64,000 nucleotides of DNA, taken from the NCBI GenBank assembly GCA_021772775.1, contig JAJFLH010000029.1, positions 36,633-100,632 on the forward strand, given 5' to 3'. Both the position numbers and the translations under genes were made by a program. This DNA comes from Mariprofundus sp. Lineage in GTDB: Bacteria; Pseudomonadota; Zetaproteobacteria; Mariprofundales; Mariprofundaceae. Positions 36,316-46,463 of the stretch are shown here, in pieces. The notes under the pieces are model-generated. The model was not told the DNA's origin. It searched no databases and saw nothing but the letters and a program-made list of their open reading frames with translations. The stretch's first letter is position 1. Each line of letters starts with the position of its first letter.

Positions 36316-37689
36316 TCAGAAAAATTCCAAATGTACTTCGAATAGCGCTTCAACAGCAGCAACCGATGCACTTGTTGTGACAATCAGCACATGATCTTGA
36401 CTTTCAACCTGCACATCACCATTGGGCACAATCACTTTCCCTTTACGCAAAATAGCCCCCACCACAGTATCTTCCGGTAAAACCAGCTGACGCAGTGGCG
36501 TACTCAAGATTGCACTGGTTTCCAACGCCTCAGCTTCCAGCACTTCCAGATTACCATCAGCCAGCGATGCCATGCCGTGAATTCTACCCTTACGCACAAA
36601 ACTCAATATAGATGCTACAGTCGACAAACGCGGTGATACCGTAACATCCAGGCCAATCTGACGTACCAACTGTCCATAAATAGAACGATTCACCAATGTC
36701 ACCACATGCGGTACACCATAACGTTTAGCGATTAAACTACTGAGGATATTGGTCTCATCATCATTGGTCATGGCCAGAAAATCATCCATTTTATCAATGT
36801 TCTCTTCTTCCAATAACTTCTGATCCAAAGCATCACCTTGAATCACTACAACATCATCAAACTGGTCAGAGAGCCACTCCGCTCTCTCCCTGTTGAATTC
36901 AATCACCTTCACATAAGAGCCTGCTTTTTCCAGCTCTTTGGCCACAATAAAGCCGATGTGACCACCACCAACCATCAACACATTACGCCCCTGTGGCGAA
37001 TGACAGGTGAAATTAAGCACCCGCATCAATGGATCCAACTGCTCTTTGGCCACAGCCACATAAATACTGTCGCCCGCCAAGAGTACAGTGTTCCCCTTGG
37101 GCACACTCCAACGACCATTATGTTCGTGAGCCACAACATAGATACGCAGTTCACCCATCACTTCCGGCAGTTCCATCAGCGAGAGACCAGCTAAATTACT
37201 TTTGGGGCGTACAGTAAATTCAACCAACTGGATGGCTCCACCAAAAAACTCTCTCGCATCCAGTGCACTCGATACATTCAAGCGCCCCATCACCACCTTA
37301 GCCGCTTCCCCTTCCGGTGAAATAATCACATCAATAGGCAAATCATCCCGGCCAATCAGACCTGGATAATTGGCATAATCCGGCTCACGCACACGGGCCA
37401 GTTTAGTCGGCACTTTAAACAGCGAATGTGCCACCTGACAGGCCAGCATATTCACTTCGTCATTGGTCGTTACGGCAATCAGAAGATCCGCATTCTCCGC
37501 CCCGGCCTGCTCCAGCACAGATGGGTGAGATGCCATGCCAGATACCGTTTTCACATCCATCGAGTCTGCAATCACTTGCAAGCGATCCGTATCCAGATCA
37601 ACCACAGAGACATTATTACCCTCTGCAGATAAGCGGCTAGCAATATGATAACCCACCTCTCCAGCTCCTAGAACGACGACATTTTTCAT
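36316..37689 (-). CDS. trkA: Trk system regulatory protein TrkA
   Basis: 457 aa with two RCK (TrkA-N/TrkA-C) units. Nucleotide-binding loops are VVVLGAGEVGYHIASRL and VLMVGGGHIGFIVAKEL. It binds NAD(H)/ATP and gates TrkH at the inner membrane face. It overlaps ntrX by four bases (ATGA), so K+ uptake and NtrYX are transcribed together. Confidence 0.95.
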   Translation of the reverse strand: MKNVVVLGAGEVGYHIASRLSAEGNNVSVVDLDTDRLQVIADSMDVKTVSGMASHPSVLEQAGAENADLLIAVTTNDEVNMLACQVAHSLFKVPTKLARVREPDYANYPGLIGRDDLPIDVIISPEGEAAKVVMGRLNVSSALDAREFFGGAIQLVEFTVRPKSNLAGLSLMELPEVMGELRIYVVAHEHNGRWSVPKGNTVLLAGDSIYVAVAKEQLDPLMRVLNFTCHSPQGRNVLMVGGGHIGFIVAKELEKAGSYVKVIEFNRERAEWLSDQFDDVVVIQGDALDQKLLEEENIDKMDDFLAMTNDDETNILSSLIAKRYGVPHVVTLVNRSIYGQLVRQIGLDVTVSPRLSTVASILSFVRKGRIHGMASLADGNLEVLEAEALETSAILSTPLRQLVLPEDTVVGAILRKGKVIVPNGDVQVESQDHVLIVTTSASVAAVEALFEVHLEFF

Positions 37690-39107
37690 GGGACTTCCTT
37701 CTCAGGGGGCTGTAACCCGAATGATTTAATTTTGCGATGCAACTGGCTGCGCTCCATACCGATATCGGCAGATGTACGACTGATATTCCAATCATGTTTA
37801 TTCAGATGCTGCAGCAGATAGACGCGTTCAAAGGCCTCGCGTGCGTCATGAAAGCTATCCGCTTCCACATTCGAAACATCATCTCTTCCAGGCATATCCG
37901 CTATAGATGTTGCATGCGCTGCTGTTGCTTGAGTAGAAGATTGATCCGGTGGCAACATCGTTGCCATGGTCATCTGTTCTCCAGGCATCAGAATATGGCA
38001 CCGTTCGATATAGTTGCGCAGTTCACGCACATTACCTGGCCAGCCATATAATTTAAGCGCTTCGATAACATCAGCCTCAAAACGCACCGCTTCTCCACCT
38101 AGAATTTTAGCTTGCTCATCAGCCAGCGTTTCAAGCAGTAGTGGTAAATCTTCCAAACGCTCCCGCAATGCAGGCATACGAATAGAGACCACATTCAGGC
38201 GATAATAAAAATCTTCCCTGAGCTTCTCTTCACGCAACACCTGATCAAGATCACGTGTACTGGCTGCAATCAAACGTACATTACTGGCCATCGAGGTAGG
38301 ATTACCCAAACGCTGAATCACACGCTCCTGCAACACGCGTAACACCTTCGCCTGTGCTGCCATGCTCAACTCTGTCACCTCATCGAAAAAAAGCGAACCT
38401 TGATGAGCTGTTTCAAAACTCCCACGCTGCGCATGCAAAGCACCTGTAAAAGCGCCTTTTTCGTGACCAAACAGCTCAGAGTCCATACGTCCGGCTGCTA
38501 TACTGGCAGTATTCACCTCAACAAAGGGAGCCTCTTTTCGTCTTGAAGCAAGATGCAACATTCTCGCAGCCACAGCTTTGCCGGTACCATGCTCACCGAG
38601 CAGTAACACCGGCGCATCAGATAGGGCAATACGCTTTATCAACGCTCTTACCTCAGCAATTACAGCACTATTACCGATTAACTCCTGACGGCTATGATGC
38701 ATCACATCCTGCCGTTTCAAATCTCTATTTTCCTGCTCCATTCTACGTTTTTGCACTGCATTACGGACAATAATCATCAAACGATCAAATGAGAGTGGTT
38801 TTTCAACAAAATCAAATGCGCCTAGTCGGGTTGCGCGAACAGCCGTATCAATGGTGGCATGGCCAGACATCATAATGACAGGCAGGTGAGCATCCATCTG
38901 CTGAATCCGGCTTAAAGTTTCTAGGCCGTCGATTCCGGGCATCCAAATATCGAGCAACACACAATCTACCGGCTGCTTACGCAAACGGGCCACGGCCTCT
39001 TCGCCAGAGGCCGCACTCACCACCAGATACTCTTCATCCTCAAACAAACCCTGCAGGGAGTCACGAATCGGTTCTTCATCATCAACAATCATGATACGTG
39101 CAGTCAT
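37686..39107 (-). CDS. ntrX: NtrX-type sigma-54-dependent response regulator
   Basis: 473 aa from ATG 39107 (AGGAGG upstream), overlapping ntrY. Receiver: IMIVDDEEPIRDSL with phospho-acceptor in VLLDIWMPGIDG. AAA+ domain: GEHGTGKAVAARM (Walker A), GAFTGA loop that contacts sigma-54, LFFDEVTEL (Walker B). C-terminal Fis-type helix-turn-helix ISRTSADIGMERSQLHRKI. NtrX regulates nitrogen and respiratory or redox genes. It is a candidate activator for the sigma-54-type promoters in this window, but that is unproven. Confidence 0.92.
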   Translation of the reverse strand: MTARIMIVDDEEPIRDSLQGLFEDEEYLVVSAASGEEAVARLRKQPVDCVLLDIWMPGIDGLETLSRIQQMDAHLPVIMMSGHATIDTAVRATRLGAFDFVEKPLSFDRLMIIVRNAVQKRRMEQENRDLKRQDVMHHSRQELIGNSAVIAEVRALIKRIALSDAPVLLLGEHGTGKAVAARMLHLASRRKEAPFVEVNTASIAAGRMDSELFGHEKGAFTGALHAQRGSFETAHQGSLFFDEVTELSMAAQAKVLRVLQERVIQRLGNPTSMASNVRLIAASTRDLDQVLREEKLREDFYYRLNVVSIRMPALRERLEDLPLLLETLADEQAKILGGEAVRFEADVIEALKLYGWPGNVRELRNYIERCHILMPGEQMTMATMLPPDQSSTQATAAHATSIADMPGRDDVSNVEADSFHDAREAFERVYLLQHLNKHDWNISRTSADIGMERSQLHRKIKSFGLQPPEKEVP

Positions 39108-41242
39108 GTCGCCTCCTTCTCTTGCACTTGGCGTGGCAATCTCAAACAAAAATGTGTGGGCTTGGATGGTGAGAGTAGCCTTAAATCACCGCCATGATCT
39201 TCGGCGATACGTTTGGCGATAGCCAAACCTAAACCTGAACCATCCGACTTGGTTGAATAATAGGCTTCAAATAACTTGCCAGCCCCATTTTCATCAATGC
39301 CTTCTCCATCGTCCTCAACATGCCATTCGGCAAACTCATCGCTCACCACTGCATAGAGACGAATTGCACATGTCTCAGCCGTTGCCGATACCGCATTATC
39401 CATCAAATTAATCAACACCTGGCGCACCTGATCAGGATCACACTGACAATACGACGCATCATGTTCAACAATCTCAACGTGGATCCTTCCATAACCGTGG
39501 AATAGTTCATTCATATCAGTGAGTAGTGTATTGACCAACACAGAACGCAGTTTTGGTTGCGGCATACGTGCCAATGTCGAAAAATCTGAAATCAGCCGTT
39601 GTAAACGCTCCGTCTGATCAATGATCGCTTTGGTACAAACATCAAAAACCTGCTCATTATCAACCTGCGAACGAAACCGCCGCTGTAGGCGTTCTGCCGA
39701 TAGTTTAATAGGTGTTAATGGATTCTTGATCTCATGCGCCAAACGCCGTGCCACTTCAGCCCACGCCTTACTTTTCTGCGCTTCAGCCAGTGCCGAGATA
39801 TCATCTATCACCAAAAGATAACCTGAAAATGCCGCTCCGTTCGCACTCAAACGAGCCCCTCGAGCCAGCAGGTGTAAGGTCTTACCTTCTGACATCTCCA
39901 CATCGAATTCGCGTTGCAAATAGTCTTCCGACTGATGCAATAGTTCATCATAGAAACCACCAATATCGCGCATATTGCCTCGACTCAGCTCTGAGAAGTC
40001 GGCACTTGGCACCCAATCTTCAGAGAGTTGAAGAATATCACGCACAGCTTGATTGAGCAGTCGCACTCGTCCATCTGCATCCACCAGCACTACGCCGGAG
40101 TGCAAATTGGCCAACAGTGATTCAAGCACATATTGACGACGCCTACTGCTATCGAGCGCTCGGGTTAAATCGCCCTGAGCCTGCTCAATGGCTTCAACAT
40201 TTTGTTTCAAGCGGGTCGCCATAGTATTGAATGAACGCCCCAACGAACCGAGTTCATCACGTGGCGAAGCTGATATTTCCACATCCAGATCACCTTCTGT
40301 GACCCGGTGCAGTGCCTCGGCCAAATCACCAACAGGTGCGGTTAATCGGCGCGCAAATAATAACGCAACTACACCAGCCAACAAGACAACAATCAGCGTC
40401 ACAAATAGCATTACATGGGTAAAAGTGGCCCGAATGGTCTGACGATTGCGCTCCAATTGGCGATAATTACTATAGTCCGCTTCAACAGAACGGGCATTTT
40501 GAATCACACCGGCAGGCAACGCCACCTCCACCCTTAACAGGCCGATTACTGAGACTGGACCTACCAACGGCGCATATCCCACTGCCACTTCACCATTATT
40601 GCGGGTCACCATCTCGGTCACCACCCGCCCCAAACGCATCGATAAACGCGCTGTATCACTCAATGGACTGGCTTGCAGGGCCGTCAATTCACCAGCCTGA
40701 ATACCTCCAACCTGTCTTTCATTGATATCGAACAACTCCACTTTTTGCCAACCTTCTGATTTACTCATTTCGGTTAGATAAGCACTGCTCGTACGGTAAT
40801 CCATATTGCCGCTAACCGCCGCCAATAGAGCCCCATCAGATATATAATCGAGCAGATTGCGTTTCATATCTTTTTCGACACGTTCATAAAAACCCTGTGC
40901 CAGATTCAGAGCACGATCAAGCAACGTATCCACACGAACATCAAACCAGACGTCCATACCCTTATCGACCATCTGACTAGCGGCCATTTGAATCACCATG
41001 GCAGGCACCAGCAGCATTGCCACCATGGCAATCACCAACTTGGCACGCAATCTGGAACCAGGGGCTGGCTCAATCGTCTCACGCAGTAGACGTATACCAT
41101 ATTGAATAAGCACCAGAGTCATCACCAGCATCAAACCAACATTTACCCATGCCAAAAATCCACCACCATCATCGGCAGATGGCCATAACATGACAGTAAC
41201 GGTTATCAATACCAATGCCATCAACAAGGGCACCAACCGCAT
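39104..41242 (-). CDS. ntrY: NtrY-type membrane sensor histidine kinase
   Basis: 712 aa from ATG 41242; the ORF-track start at 41317 lies inside the DUF4390 gene. Several N-terminal helices, a large extracytoplasmic region (about 90-280), HAMP, PAS (LLANLHSGVVLVDADGRVRLL), HisKA box EVARRLAHEIKNPLTPIKL, and ATPase motifs NLMDNAVSA, VEDDGEGID and GSGLGLAIAKR. It phosphorylates NtrX. Coupled to ntrX by a four-base overlap. Confidence 0.92.
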   Translation of the reverse strand: MRLVPLLMALVLITVTVMLWPSADDGGGFLAWVNVGLMLVMTLVLIQYGIRLLRETIEPAPGSRLRAKLVIAMVAMLLVPAMVIQMAASQMVDKGMDVWFDVRVDTLLDRALNLAQGFYERVEKDMKRNLLDYISDGALLAAVSGNMDYRTSSAYLTEMSKSEGWQKVELFDINERQVGGIQAGELTALQASPLSDTARLSMRLGRVVTEMVTRNNGEVAVGYAPLVGPVSVIGLLRVEVALPAGVIQNARSVEADYSNYRQLERNRQTIRATFTHVMLFVTLIVVLLAGVVALLFARRLTAPVGDLAEALHRVTEGDLDVEISASPRDELGSLGRSFNTMATRLKQNVEAIEQAQGDLTRALDSSRRRQYVLESLLANLHSGVVLVDADGRVRLLNQAVRDILQLSEDWVPSADFSELSRGNMRDIGGFYDELLHQSEDYLQREFDVEMSEGKTLHLLARGARLSANGAAFSGYLLVIDDISALAEAQKSKAWAEVARRLAHEIKNPLTPIKLSAERLQRRFRSQVDNEQVFDVCTKAIIDQTERLQRLISDFSTLARMPQPKLRSVLVNTLLTDMNELFHGYGRIHVEIVEHDASYCQCDPDQVRQVLINLMDNAVSATAETCAIRLYAVVSDEFAEWHVEDDGEGIDENGAGKLFEAYYSTKSDGSGLGLAIAKRIAEDHGGDLRLLSPSKPTHFCLRLPRQVQEKEAT

Positions 41243-41256
41243 TACATTCAGCCTTG

Positions 41257-41820
41257 TCACTGCAGCGTGAACTCCTTTTGCATCTTGGCTGCCGTGGATG
41301 GCCACAAACCAGACCACCAGGCATCATTAGCATCACCAATATGAATATTTACATTCACACCTACGCGGTACGGTGTTTTCACCAACAATAGACTTCGATC
41401 CAGTACTGGAAAATGATTCAGACTGGTGAGAAACGCGATCGCACTATCAATACTGTATACACGATGGGAAATACCACTGGAGTGATCAATCAACAACCAG
41501 CTCCGGGTCAATAGATCCGGCTCAACACGCCGAATAACTGTAATATCGCCTATATTGTCATTCAACCAATATTCACGAACCTTGCCCACTTTCACTCGCC
41601 ATTCTGTCGCCACGGCAATCCCATCTTGCAACGGCTGCTGAAACATTTCACCTTCGACAGCCAACTGAGCAGTGCAATAAATCACCTTCGCATCGGTTTG
41701 AACCTGCAAACTCTCAGAAGCATCAGCAGCAAAACTCACCGGCACAAACAGCACTGCAGCCATCATGACTGCAATCCAAGTCGAAAGAAATTTATAACAT
41801 TTATAAAACAAATTAGACAT
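41257..41820 (-). CDS. DUF4390 family exported protein
   Basis: 187 aa from ATG 41820; the ORF-track frame opens 35 codons earlier without a ribosome site. A signal peptide-like start (STWIAVMMAAVLFVPVSFAADA) is followed by a beta-rich domain (QTDAKVIYCTAQLAVEG, EWRVKVGKVREYW). This matches DUF4390, a family that sits upstream of ntrY in many proteobacteria. Function unknown; likely periplasmic. Confidence 0.75.
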   Translation of the reverse strand: MSNLFYKCYKFLSTWIAVMMAAVLFVPVSFAADASESLQVQTDAKVIYCTAQLAVEGEMFQQPLQDGIAVATEWRVKVGKVREYWLNDNIGDITVIRRVEPDLLTRSWLLIDHSSGISHRVYSIDSAIAFLTSLNHFPVLDRSLLLVKTPYRVGVNVNIHIGDANDAWWSGLWPSTAAKMQKEFTLQ

Positions 41821-41984
41821 CCGCCCGGAGTGTACCCCCAAGTTCTGACATTGACACGCAGCATATATTACAGACCTATGGTCAGCCATGGCATTTTCAA
41901 ATTGAGAACTCTGCGGATAGAGCAAAAAATAAATGAAGCTCTATTTCATCTTGTTTTACCCGCATAGCAACGCTAGAAAGGGCT

Positions 41985-43253
41985 ATGCGTTATTTATTCT
42001 GCTCACTCTTACCTCTACTCTTATCGACTCAGCTTTTTGCCGCTGATTTCGACATCTACCAGTCCGACTATCGCCCTCTACAACTGGCTTTAGTCATCGA
42101 TGCCAAAGCCGAAGCCGGTGGTGATCAGCGTTCCATATATCAAATTATTAAAAACGACCTTACCTCCAGCCAATCCTTTAATCTCATTGATCCCATGGCC
42201 TTTATAGCCAGCCCCGACAAGGCCATGCAACAGCTCGACTATGGTGACTGGCGCTTGATTGGCACAGACATTCTCGCCTTGTGCCGCATCCAGCTTTCCG
42301 GTTCAGATACCATCACGGTACATATTCAGGTGCACGATCCATTCCGCCACAAACAGTTGATTGCACTGAGCGTGGAAGGCAGTCGCAGCAATATGCGTGT
42401 CGTAGCGCATCGTGTAGCAGATCAGCTCTATAAAGCTGCTCTTGGCATTCCCGGTTATTTCACCAGCCACCTGCTCTATGTCACTAAACGCGGTGACCTC
42501 TCAGATCTGATTTATATGGATCAGGATGGTGCCAACAGACAAACCGTAGGTAAAAACTTCACACTGCTGTTATCACCCGACTGGTCACCAGATGGCCGTC
42601 AGGTCGCACTCAACACCTATGTCGGCAACCATCCCAGACTCGAGTTCTTTGATCTACACAGCGGCAAACGAACCGCCTTCGGCAACTTTAAAGGACTCAA
42701 CAGCACACCTGAATTCTCACCTGACGGAAAGTATGTCGCTGCCACACTCTCCTACACAGGCAATACCGATATCCACATTTACGACATCAAGAAACGCACA
42801 TGGCGCGCTTTCACCCATAGTAAAGGCATCGACACCACACCAACATGGTCACCGGATAGCAAGTGGATTGCCTTTGTCAGCAACCGATCAGGTAACCCAC
42901 AGGTCTATAGAAAACCTATCTCCGGCGGAAAGGCTCAACTGGTCAGCACCAAAGGCAGCTACAACACCTCCCCAGCCTGGTCACCAGCCGGTGATAGAAT
43001 CGCTATGATCTCAAAAAAGAACTGGGCTTTCGCAGTTGCAACAGTGCGTCCCGATGGCTCTGACATTCGTTATCTGGCCGAAGAAAAACGCATTGAATCA
43101 CCATCCTGGTCACCCAATGGCCAAATGCTGCTGTTTTCAGTCGAAAAACATAATGTCCGTCGTATCTATCGTGTGCCAAGCTGGGGAGGCCGGGCTGAAC
43201 CGATCACATCCAGCAGCATTGACGCATCGGACCCGGCTTGGTCACGGCATTAA
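41985..43253 (+). CDS. tolB: Tol-Pal system protein TolB
   Basis: 422 aa. Signal peptide MRYLFCSLLPLLLSTQLFAA, an N-terminal domain, then a six-bladed propeller with TolB repeats such as LSPDWSPDGRQVALNTY, PEFSPDGKYVAATLSY and PTWSPDSKWIAFVSN. TolB works in the periplasm with Pal and TolA to keep the outer membrane intact and constrict it at division. tolQRA are not in the window. Followed by pal and cpoB. Confidence 0.96.
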   Translation: MRYLFCSLLPLLLSTQLFAADFDIYQSDYRPLQLALVIDAKAEAGGDQRSIYQIIKNDLTSSQSFNLIDPMAFIASPDKAMQQLDYGDWRLIGTDILALCRIQLSGSDTITVHIQVHDPFRHKQLIALSVEGSRSNMRVVAHRVADQLYKAALGIPGYFTSHLLYVTKRGDLSDLIYMDQDGANRQTVGKNFTLLLSPDWSPDGRQVALNTYVGNHPRLEFFDLHSGKRTAFGNFKGLNSTPEFSPDGKYVAATLSYTGNTDIHIYDIKKRTWRAFTHSKGIDTTPTWSPDSKWIAFVSNRSGNPQVYRKPISGGKAQLVSTKGSYNTSPAWSPAGDRIAMISKKNWAFAVATVRPDGSDIRYLAEEKRIESPSWSPNGQMLLFSVEKHNVRRIYRVPSWGGRAEPITSSSIDASDPAWSRH

Positions 43254-43336
43254 AGACAAAGTATTAGCCTTTTAAGTTGACTGAATTTGCTCCAATGTCA
43301 CTATACGTCATCATAATGCACTTAGGGAGAAAATAA

Positions 43337-43861
43337 ATGTTAGTAAACCGTTCAAAAACACAAATCCTCATGGTTTCTATTGCCGCTGCGGCTATGCTGT
43401 TCGCTGGCTGCTCCAAAAAAGTAGAAGTCAGCTCTGATGCCGGCGCAAAATCTTCCGCCAGCCATTCAAGCACAGGCACAACAAGCCCTTCAACTCATGG
43501 CATCAACAATGGCGCTTCTGTAGCCGGCAAGCCTTCGACCAGCTCTGTGCACTTTGCTTTTGACAGTGCAAATCTTGATGCTGCTGCAAGCGCTACTCTC
43601 GATGCTTATGCAGCATGGTTGAATGCAAACAACTCCAGTAAAATCACTATCGAAGGCAACTGCGATCAACGCGGTAGCCGTGAATATAACCTCGCCCTAG
43701 GTCAGCAACGTGCCGACAGCATTCGTGATTATCTCACTACAGGCGGCGTAAGTGCCGGTCGTATTGATACCGTTTCATTCGGTGAAGAGCGTCCAGCTTG
43801 TTCTGGCAGTGGCGAAGCCTGCTGGGCACAAAATCGTCGTGGTGATATTGTCACCCGTTAA
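43337..43861 (+). CDS. pal: Peptidoglycan-associated lipoprotein Pal
   Basis: 174 aa. Lipoprotein signal peptide with lipobox LFAGC, a Ser/Thr/Gly-rich linker, then an OmpA-like peptidoglycan-binding domain: VHFAFDSANLDA, EGNCDQRGSREYNLALGQQRADS and SFGEERPACSGSGEACWAQNRR. It anchors the outer membrane to peptidoglycan. Canonical order after tolB. Confidence 0.96.
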   Translation: MLVNRSKTQILMVSIAAAAMLFAGCSKKVEVSSDAGAKSSASHSSTGTTSPSTHGINNGASVAGKPSTSSVHFAFDSANLDAAASATLDAYAAWLNANNSSKITIEGNCDQRGSREYNLALGQQRADSIRDYLTTGGVSAGRIDTVSFGEERPACSGSGEACWAQNRRGDIVTR

Positions 43862-43869
43862 TTCACACC

Positions 43870-44748
43870 ATGCATTATGATTACGTACATGTTCAACAAC
43901 GGTCAGCGGTTCGCCCGCTGGCCGTTGTTTGCTTGTGTGCAATCGTTTTAAGCGCATGTGCCAGCGATGAAAAAACGATCAGCTGGGAACAGGATAAACC
44001 GCAATTTCAACACGGCATAGAAACAGTTCAGCATGAACAACAGGTCACTGCCGATAAACTACGCAAACAGACGGCCACCATTGAAGAGCTACAGCAAAAA
44101 GTTGAATCCCTGCAGCAAATAAATCTACAGCAGGTAGAGAGTATTGCATTACTAGCCAACCACGTTGAAGAGTTGCACCGTGTGAAAAAGGTTAAAGCTA
44201 GAAAAAAAGCTCCCATCATTGCAGTCACCCCTCCTAAAGCAAAGGTAACAATCAAACATCCCACCCCCATCATCAAGCCAGTCGTAAAAGCAGCTGCCCC
44301 GGCACCTGCCGTGCCCAAAGTTGATCTGGCAGCTCAAGCAGAAGCTGAGAAAAATGCCTATACAGCAGCTTATCTGGCGCTGAAAAGTGGCCGTTTCGAT
44401 GAAGCATCCACCGCGTTCAATAAGCAGCTGGACCTCTACCCGAATGGTGAATACGCCGATCAGGCGTGGTACTGGCTTGGGGAGACCCGTTTTGCTCAAG
44501 GTAATAACACCAAAGCACACAATGCTTTTAAATATGTAGCCGACCACTATGCCAACAGCGTCAAGCATGCTGCCGCACTACTCAAACTCGGGCAGCTTGC
44601 GCAGAATCAAAAAAATTATTCAGAAGCAAGAACGTACTATCAACGTCTGATTCAAAGCCACGCTGATTCCAGCCTGACTGAACAAGCTCGTGCCGCTTTA
44701 TCAAACTTGCCAACTAAACCGCAAACCAGCATGGAGAGTCAGCAATAA
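43870..44748 (+). CDS. cpoB: CpoB/YbgF Tol-Pal system protein
   Basis: 292 aa. N-terminal hydrophobic segment with lipobox-like VLSAC, suggesting a lipoprotein form; a coiled coil (about 50-100); a Lys/Pro/Ala-rich linker; C-terminal TPR repeats (YLALKSGRFDEASTAFNKQL, AWYWLGETRFAQGNN, LLKLGQLAQNQKNY). CpoB coordinates cell-wall synthesis with outer-membrane constriction. E. coli CpoB is soluble with a cleaved signal peptide, so the lipobox is a difference. It overlaps the presumed start of queE. Confidence 0.9.
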   Translation: MHYDYVHVQQRSAVRPLAVVCLCAIVLSACASDEKTISWEQDKPQFQHGIETVQHEQQVTADKLRKQTATIEELQQKVESLQQINLQQVESIALLANHVEELHRVKKVKARKKAPIIAVTPPKAKVTIKHPTPIIKPVVKAAAPAPAVPKVDLAAQAEAEKNAYTAAYLALKSGRFDEASTAFNKQLDLYPNGEYADQAWYWLGETRFAQGNNTKAHNAFKYVADHYANSVKHAAALLKLGQLAQNQKNYSEARTYYQRLIQSHADSSLTEQARAALSNLPTKPQTSMESQQ

Positions 44749-45410
44749 CTGCTTCTTCGCACCGCCTTCGAATTTATGAAACGTATGACAGCATCCAGGG
44801 TGAAAGCACTCTGGCTGGTATGCCCTGCACCTTCATCCGGCTGGCAGGCTGCCCACTAAGATGCACATACTGTGATACCCTCAAAGCTATCCCGACCGAT
44901 AGTGGCAGTCTCATCGCCATTGATGATTTAGTACAACATGTGAGCAATCAGAATCGCCCCCTCGTGCTGGTTACCGGTGGTGAACCACTAGCGCAACGGC
45001 ACTGTATCGAACTGCTAACACGCCTATCTCAGCTCGATTGTTCCGTGCAACTGGAAACATCTGGAGCGTATTCTGTACAAAATGTACCAGCTGGCATTCG
45101 TCGCATTATCGACATCAAAACACCGGGTAGCGGAGAAGTAGAGCGCAATCATCTGCAAAACCTGCAATATCTGGCAGCTGGTGATGAGATCAAATTCATT
45201 CTGACTGGACGTGACGATTACGAATGGGCTCGCGACTTTATTCTTGAACATAAGCTAGGCCTGGGTGATGTTCCCGTACTACTCTCCCCTGCATGGGGTG
45301 ATGTAGCGACTAGCGCCCTATGTGAATGGCTACTGGAAGATGCTTTGCCTGCTCGCTTGCAGATTCAAATGCATAAAGTAATTTGGGGATCAGAGTCAGA
45401 AGGCGTTTAA
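44745..45410 (+). CDS. queE: 7-carboxy-7-deazaguanine synthase QueE (non-standard start)
   Basis: Radical SAM enzyme of queuosine synthesis, cluster motif CPLRCTYCDT (C-x3-C-x2-C). The ORF track starts at ATG 44820, but the conserved N-terminus RLRIYETYDSIQGESTLAG lies upstream in the same frame. No ATG, GTG or TTG precedes it in frame after the cpoB end; an ATA overlapping the cpoB stop, with GGAGAG six bases before it, is the best-placed candidate. I annotate from there; the exact start is uncertain. It is followed by queC, the next pathway step. Confidence 0.8.
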   Translation: MTASSHRLRIYETYDSIQGESTLAGMPCTFIRLAGCPLRCTYCDTLKAIPTDSGSLIAIDDLVQHVSNQNRPLVLVTGGEPLAQRHCIELLTRLSQLDCSVQLETSGAYSVQNVPAGIRRIIDIKTPGSGEVERNHLQNLQYLAAGDEIKFILTGRDDYEWARDFILEHKLGLGDVPVLLSPAWGDVATSALCEWLLEDALPARLQIQMHKVIWGSESEGV

Positions 45411-45449
45411 GCAGAATGAAATGGATTCAAAAGGCATGAGAACAAGAAC

Positions 45450-46169
45450 ATGAATACAGACAATCATAACACAGAAAAAACCAAAGCCGTCGTACTTCTT
45501 TCCGGCGGACTGGACTCCAGCACTGCACTGGCCTGGGCAGTCAAACAACAGGGTTGGGAGTGCCATACTGTCGCTTTTGATTATGGTCAGCGCCACCATA
45601 TTGAGCTGCAGGCCTCTGAACAGGTAGCAGATGCTTTTGGCGTTATTAACCACCGTGTAATCAAGGTAGATCTTCGCAGTATCGGTCATTCTGCTCTTAC
45701 CTCAGATATGCCCGTCCCCAAAGATCATGCTGATACAAGTGAAATTCCAAGTACTTATGTGCCAGCCCGCAATCTCATTTTTTTATCCCTGGCGGCAGGG
45801 CTGGCTGAAGCCGTGCAAGCAACCCGTTTAGTAATTGGTGCCAATGTAGTTGATTACTCTGGTTATCCTGATTGCCGTCCTGAATTTATGGACGCCTTTG
45901 TGCGTACCGCCCTGCTCGGTACAAAAGCTGGCAGTGAAGGTGGAGAGCTGGAAATTGCAGCACCATTGATCACACTGAAGAAATCCGAGATCATCGATTT
46001 AGGACTACAGCTGGGGCTAGATTATGGTTTAACACGCTCCTGCTACGATCCACTACCAAGTGGCTCCCCCTGCGGTCACTGTGACTCCTGTTTCTTCAGA
46101 CAACAAGGTTTCGCTGAACTCGGAAAATCTGATCCACTAGACTACCCGAAAGAAACAACTATCGATTAA
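45450..46169 (+). CDS. queC: 7-cyano-7-deazaguanine synthase QueC
   Basis: 239 aa. ATP-binding loop VVLLSGGLDSSTALAWA and C-terminal zinc site CYDPLPSGSPCGHCDSCFFR. It converts the QueE product to preQ0 using ATP and ammonia. Queuosine is a tRNA wobble modification. Directly downstream of queE, so the pair is one operon. Confidence 0.96.
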   Translation: MNTDNHNTEKTKAVVLLSGGLDSSTALAWAVKQQGWECHTVAFDYGQRHHIELQASEQVADAFGVINHRVIKVDLRSIGHSALTSDMPVPKDHADTSEIPSTYVPARNLIFLSLAAGLAEAVQATRLVIGANVVDYSGYPDCRPEFMDAFVRTALLGTKAGSEGGELEIAAPLITLKKSEIIDLGLQLGLDYGLTRSCYDPLPSGSPCGHCDSCFFRQQGFAELGKSDPLDYPKETTID

Positions 46170-46463
46170 CGATCCTCTAACCTTTAAACTTTTTTTACCA
46201 CATAGTAGACAAAGCCACGCAGAGGAAAACAGAGAGTTAGGGCTGAAAAGATCACGACTAAATCATGCGATGAGAGCACTACGCGCTGCTGTCGACCACC
46301 TGACACCTGATCTGGTCGTCGGTTCTCAAAATCTTTCTTCTTCCTTCAACCAGTAGTCAGTCGACTCAAACCTCTTTTTTTGGCACAAGAATATGAATAA
46401 AGGAACGTTTTTTGACATGGTCACCCTAGATACCTATAGAGGCTTTGCGTTACCACTCAGTTG

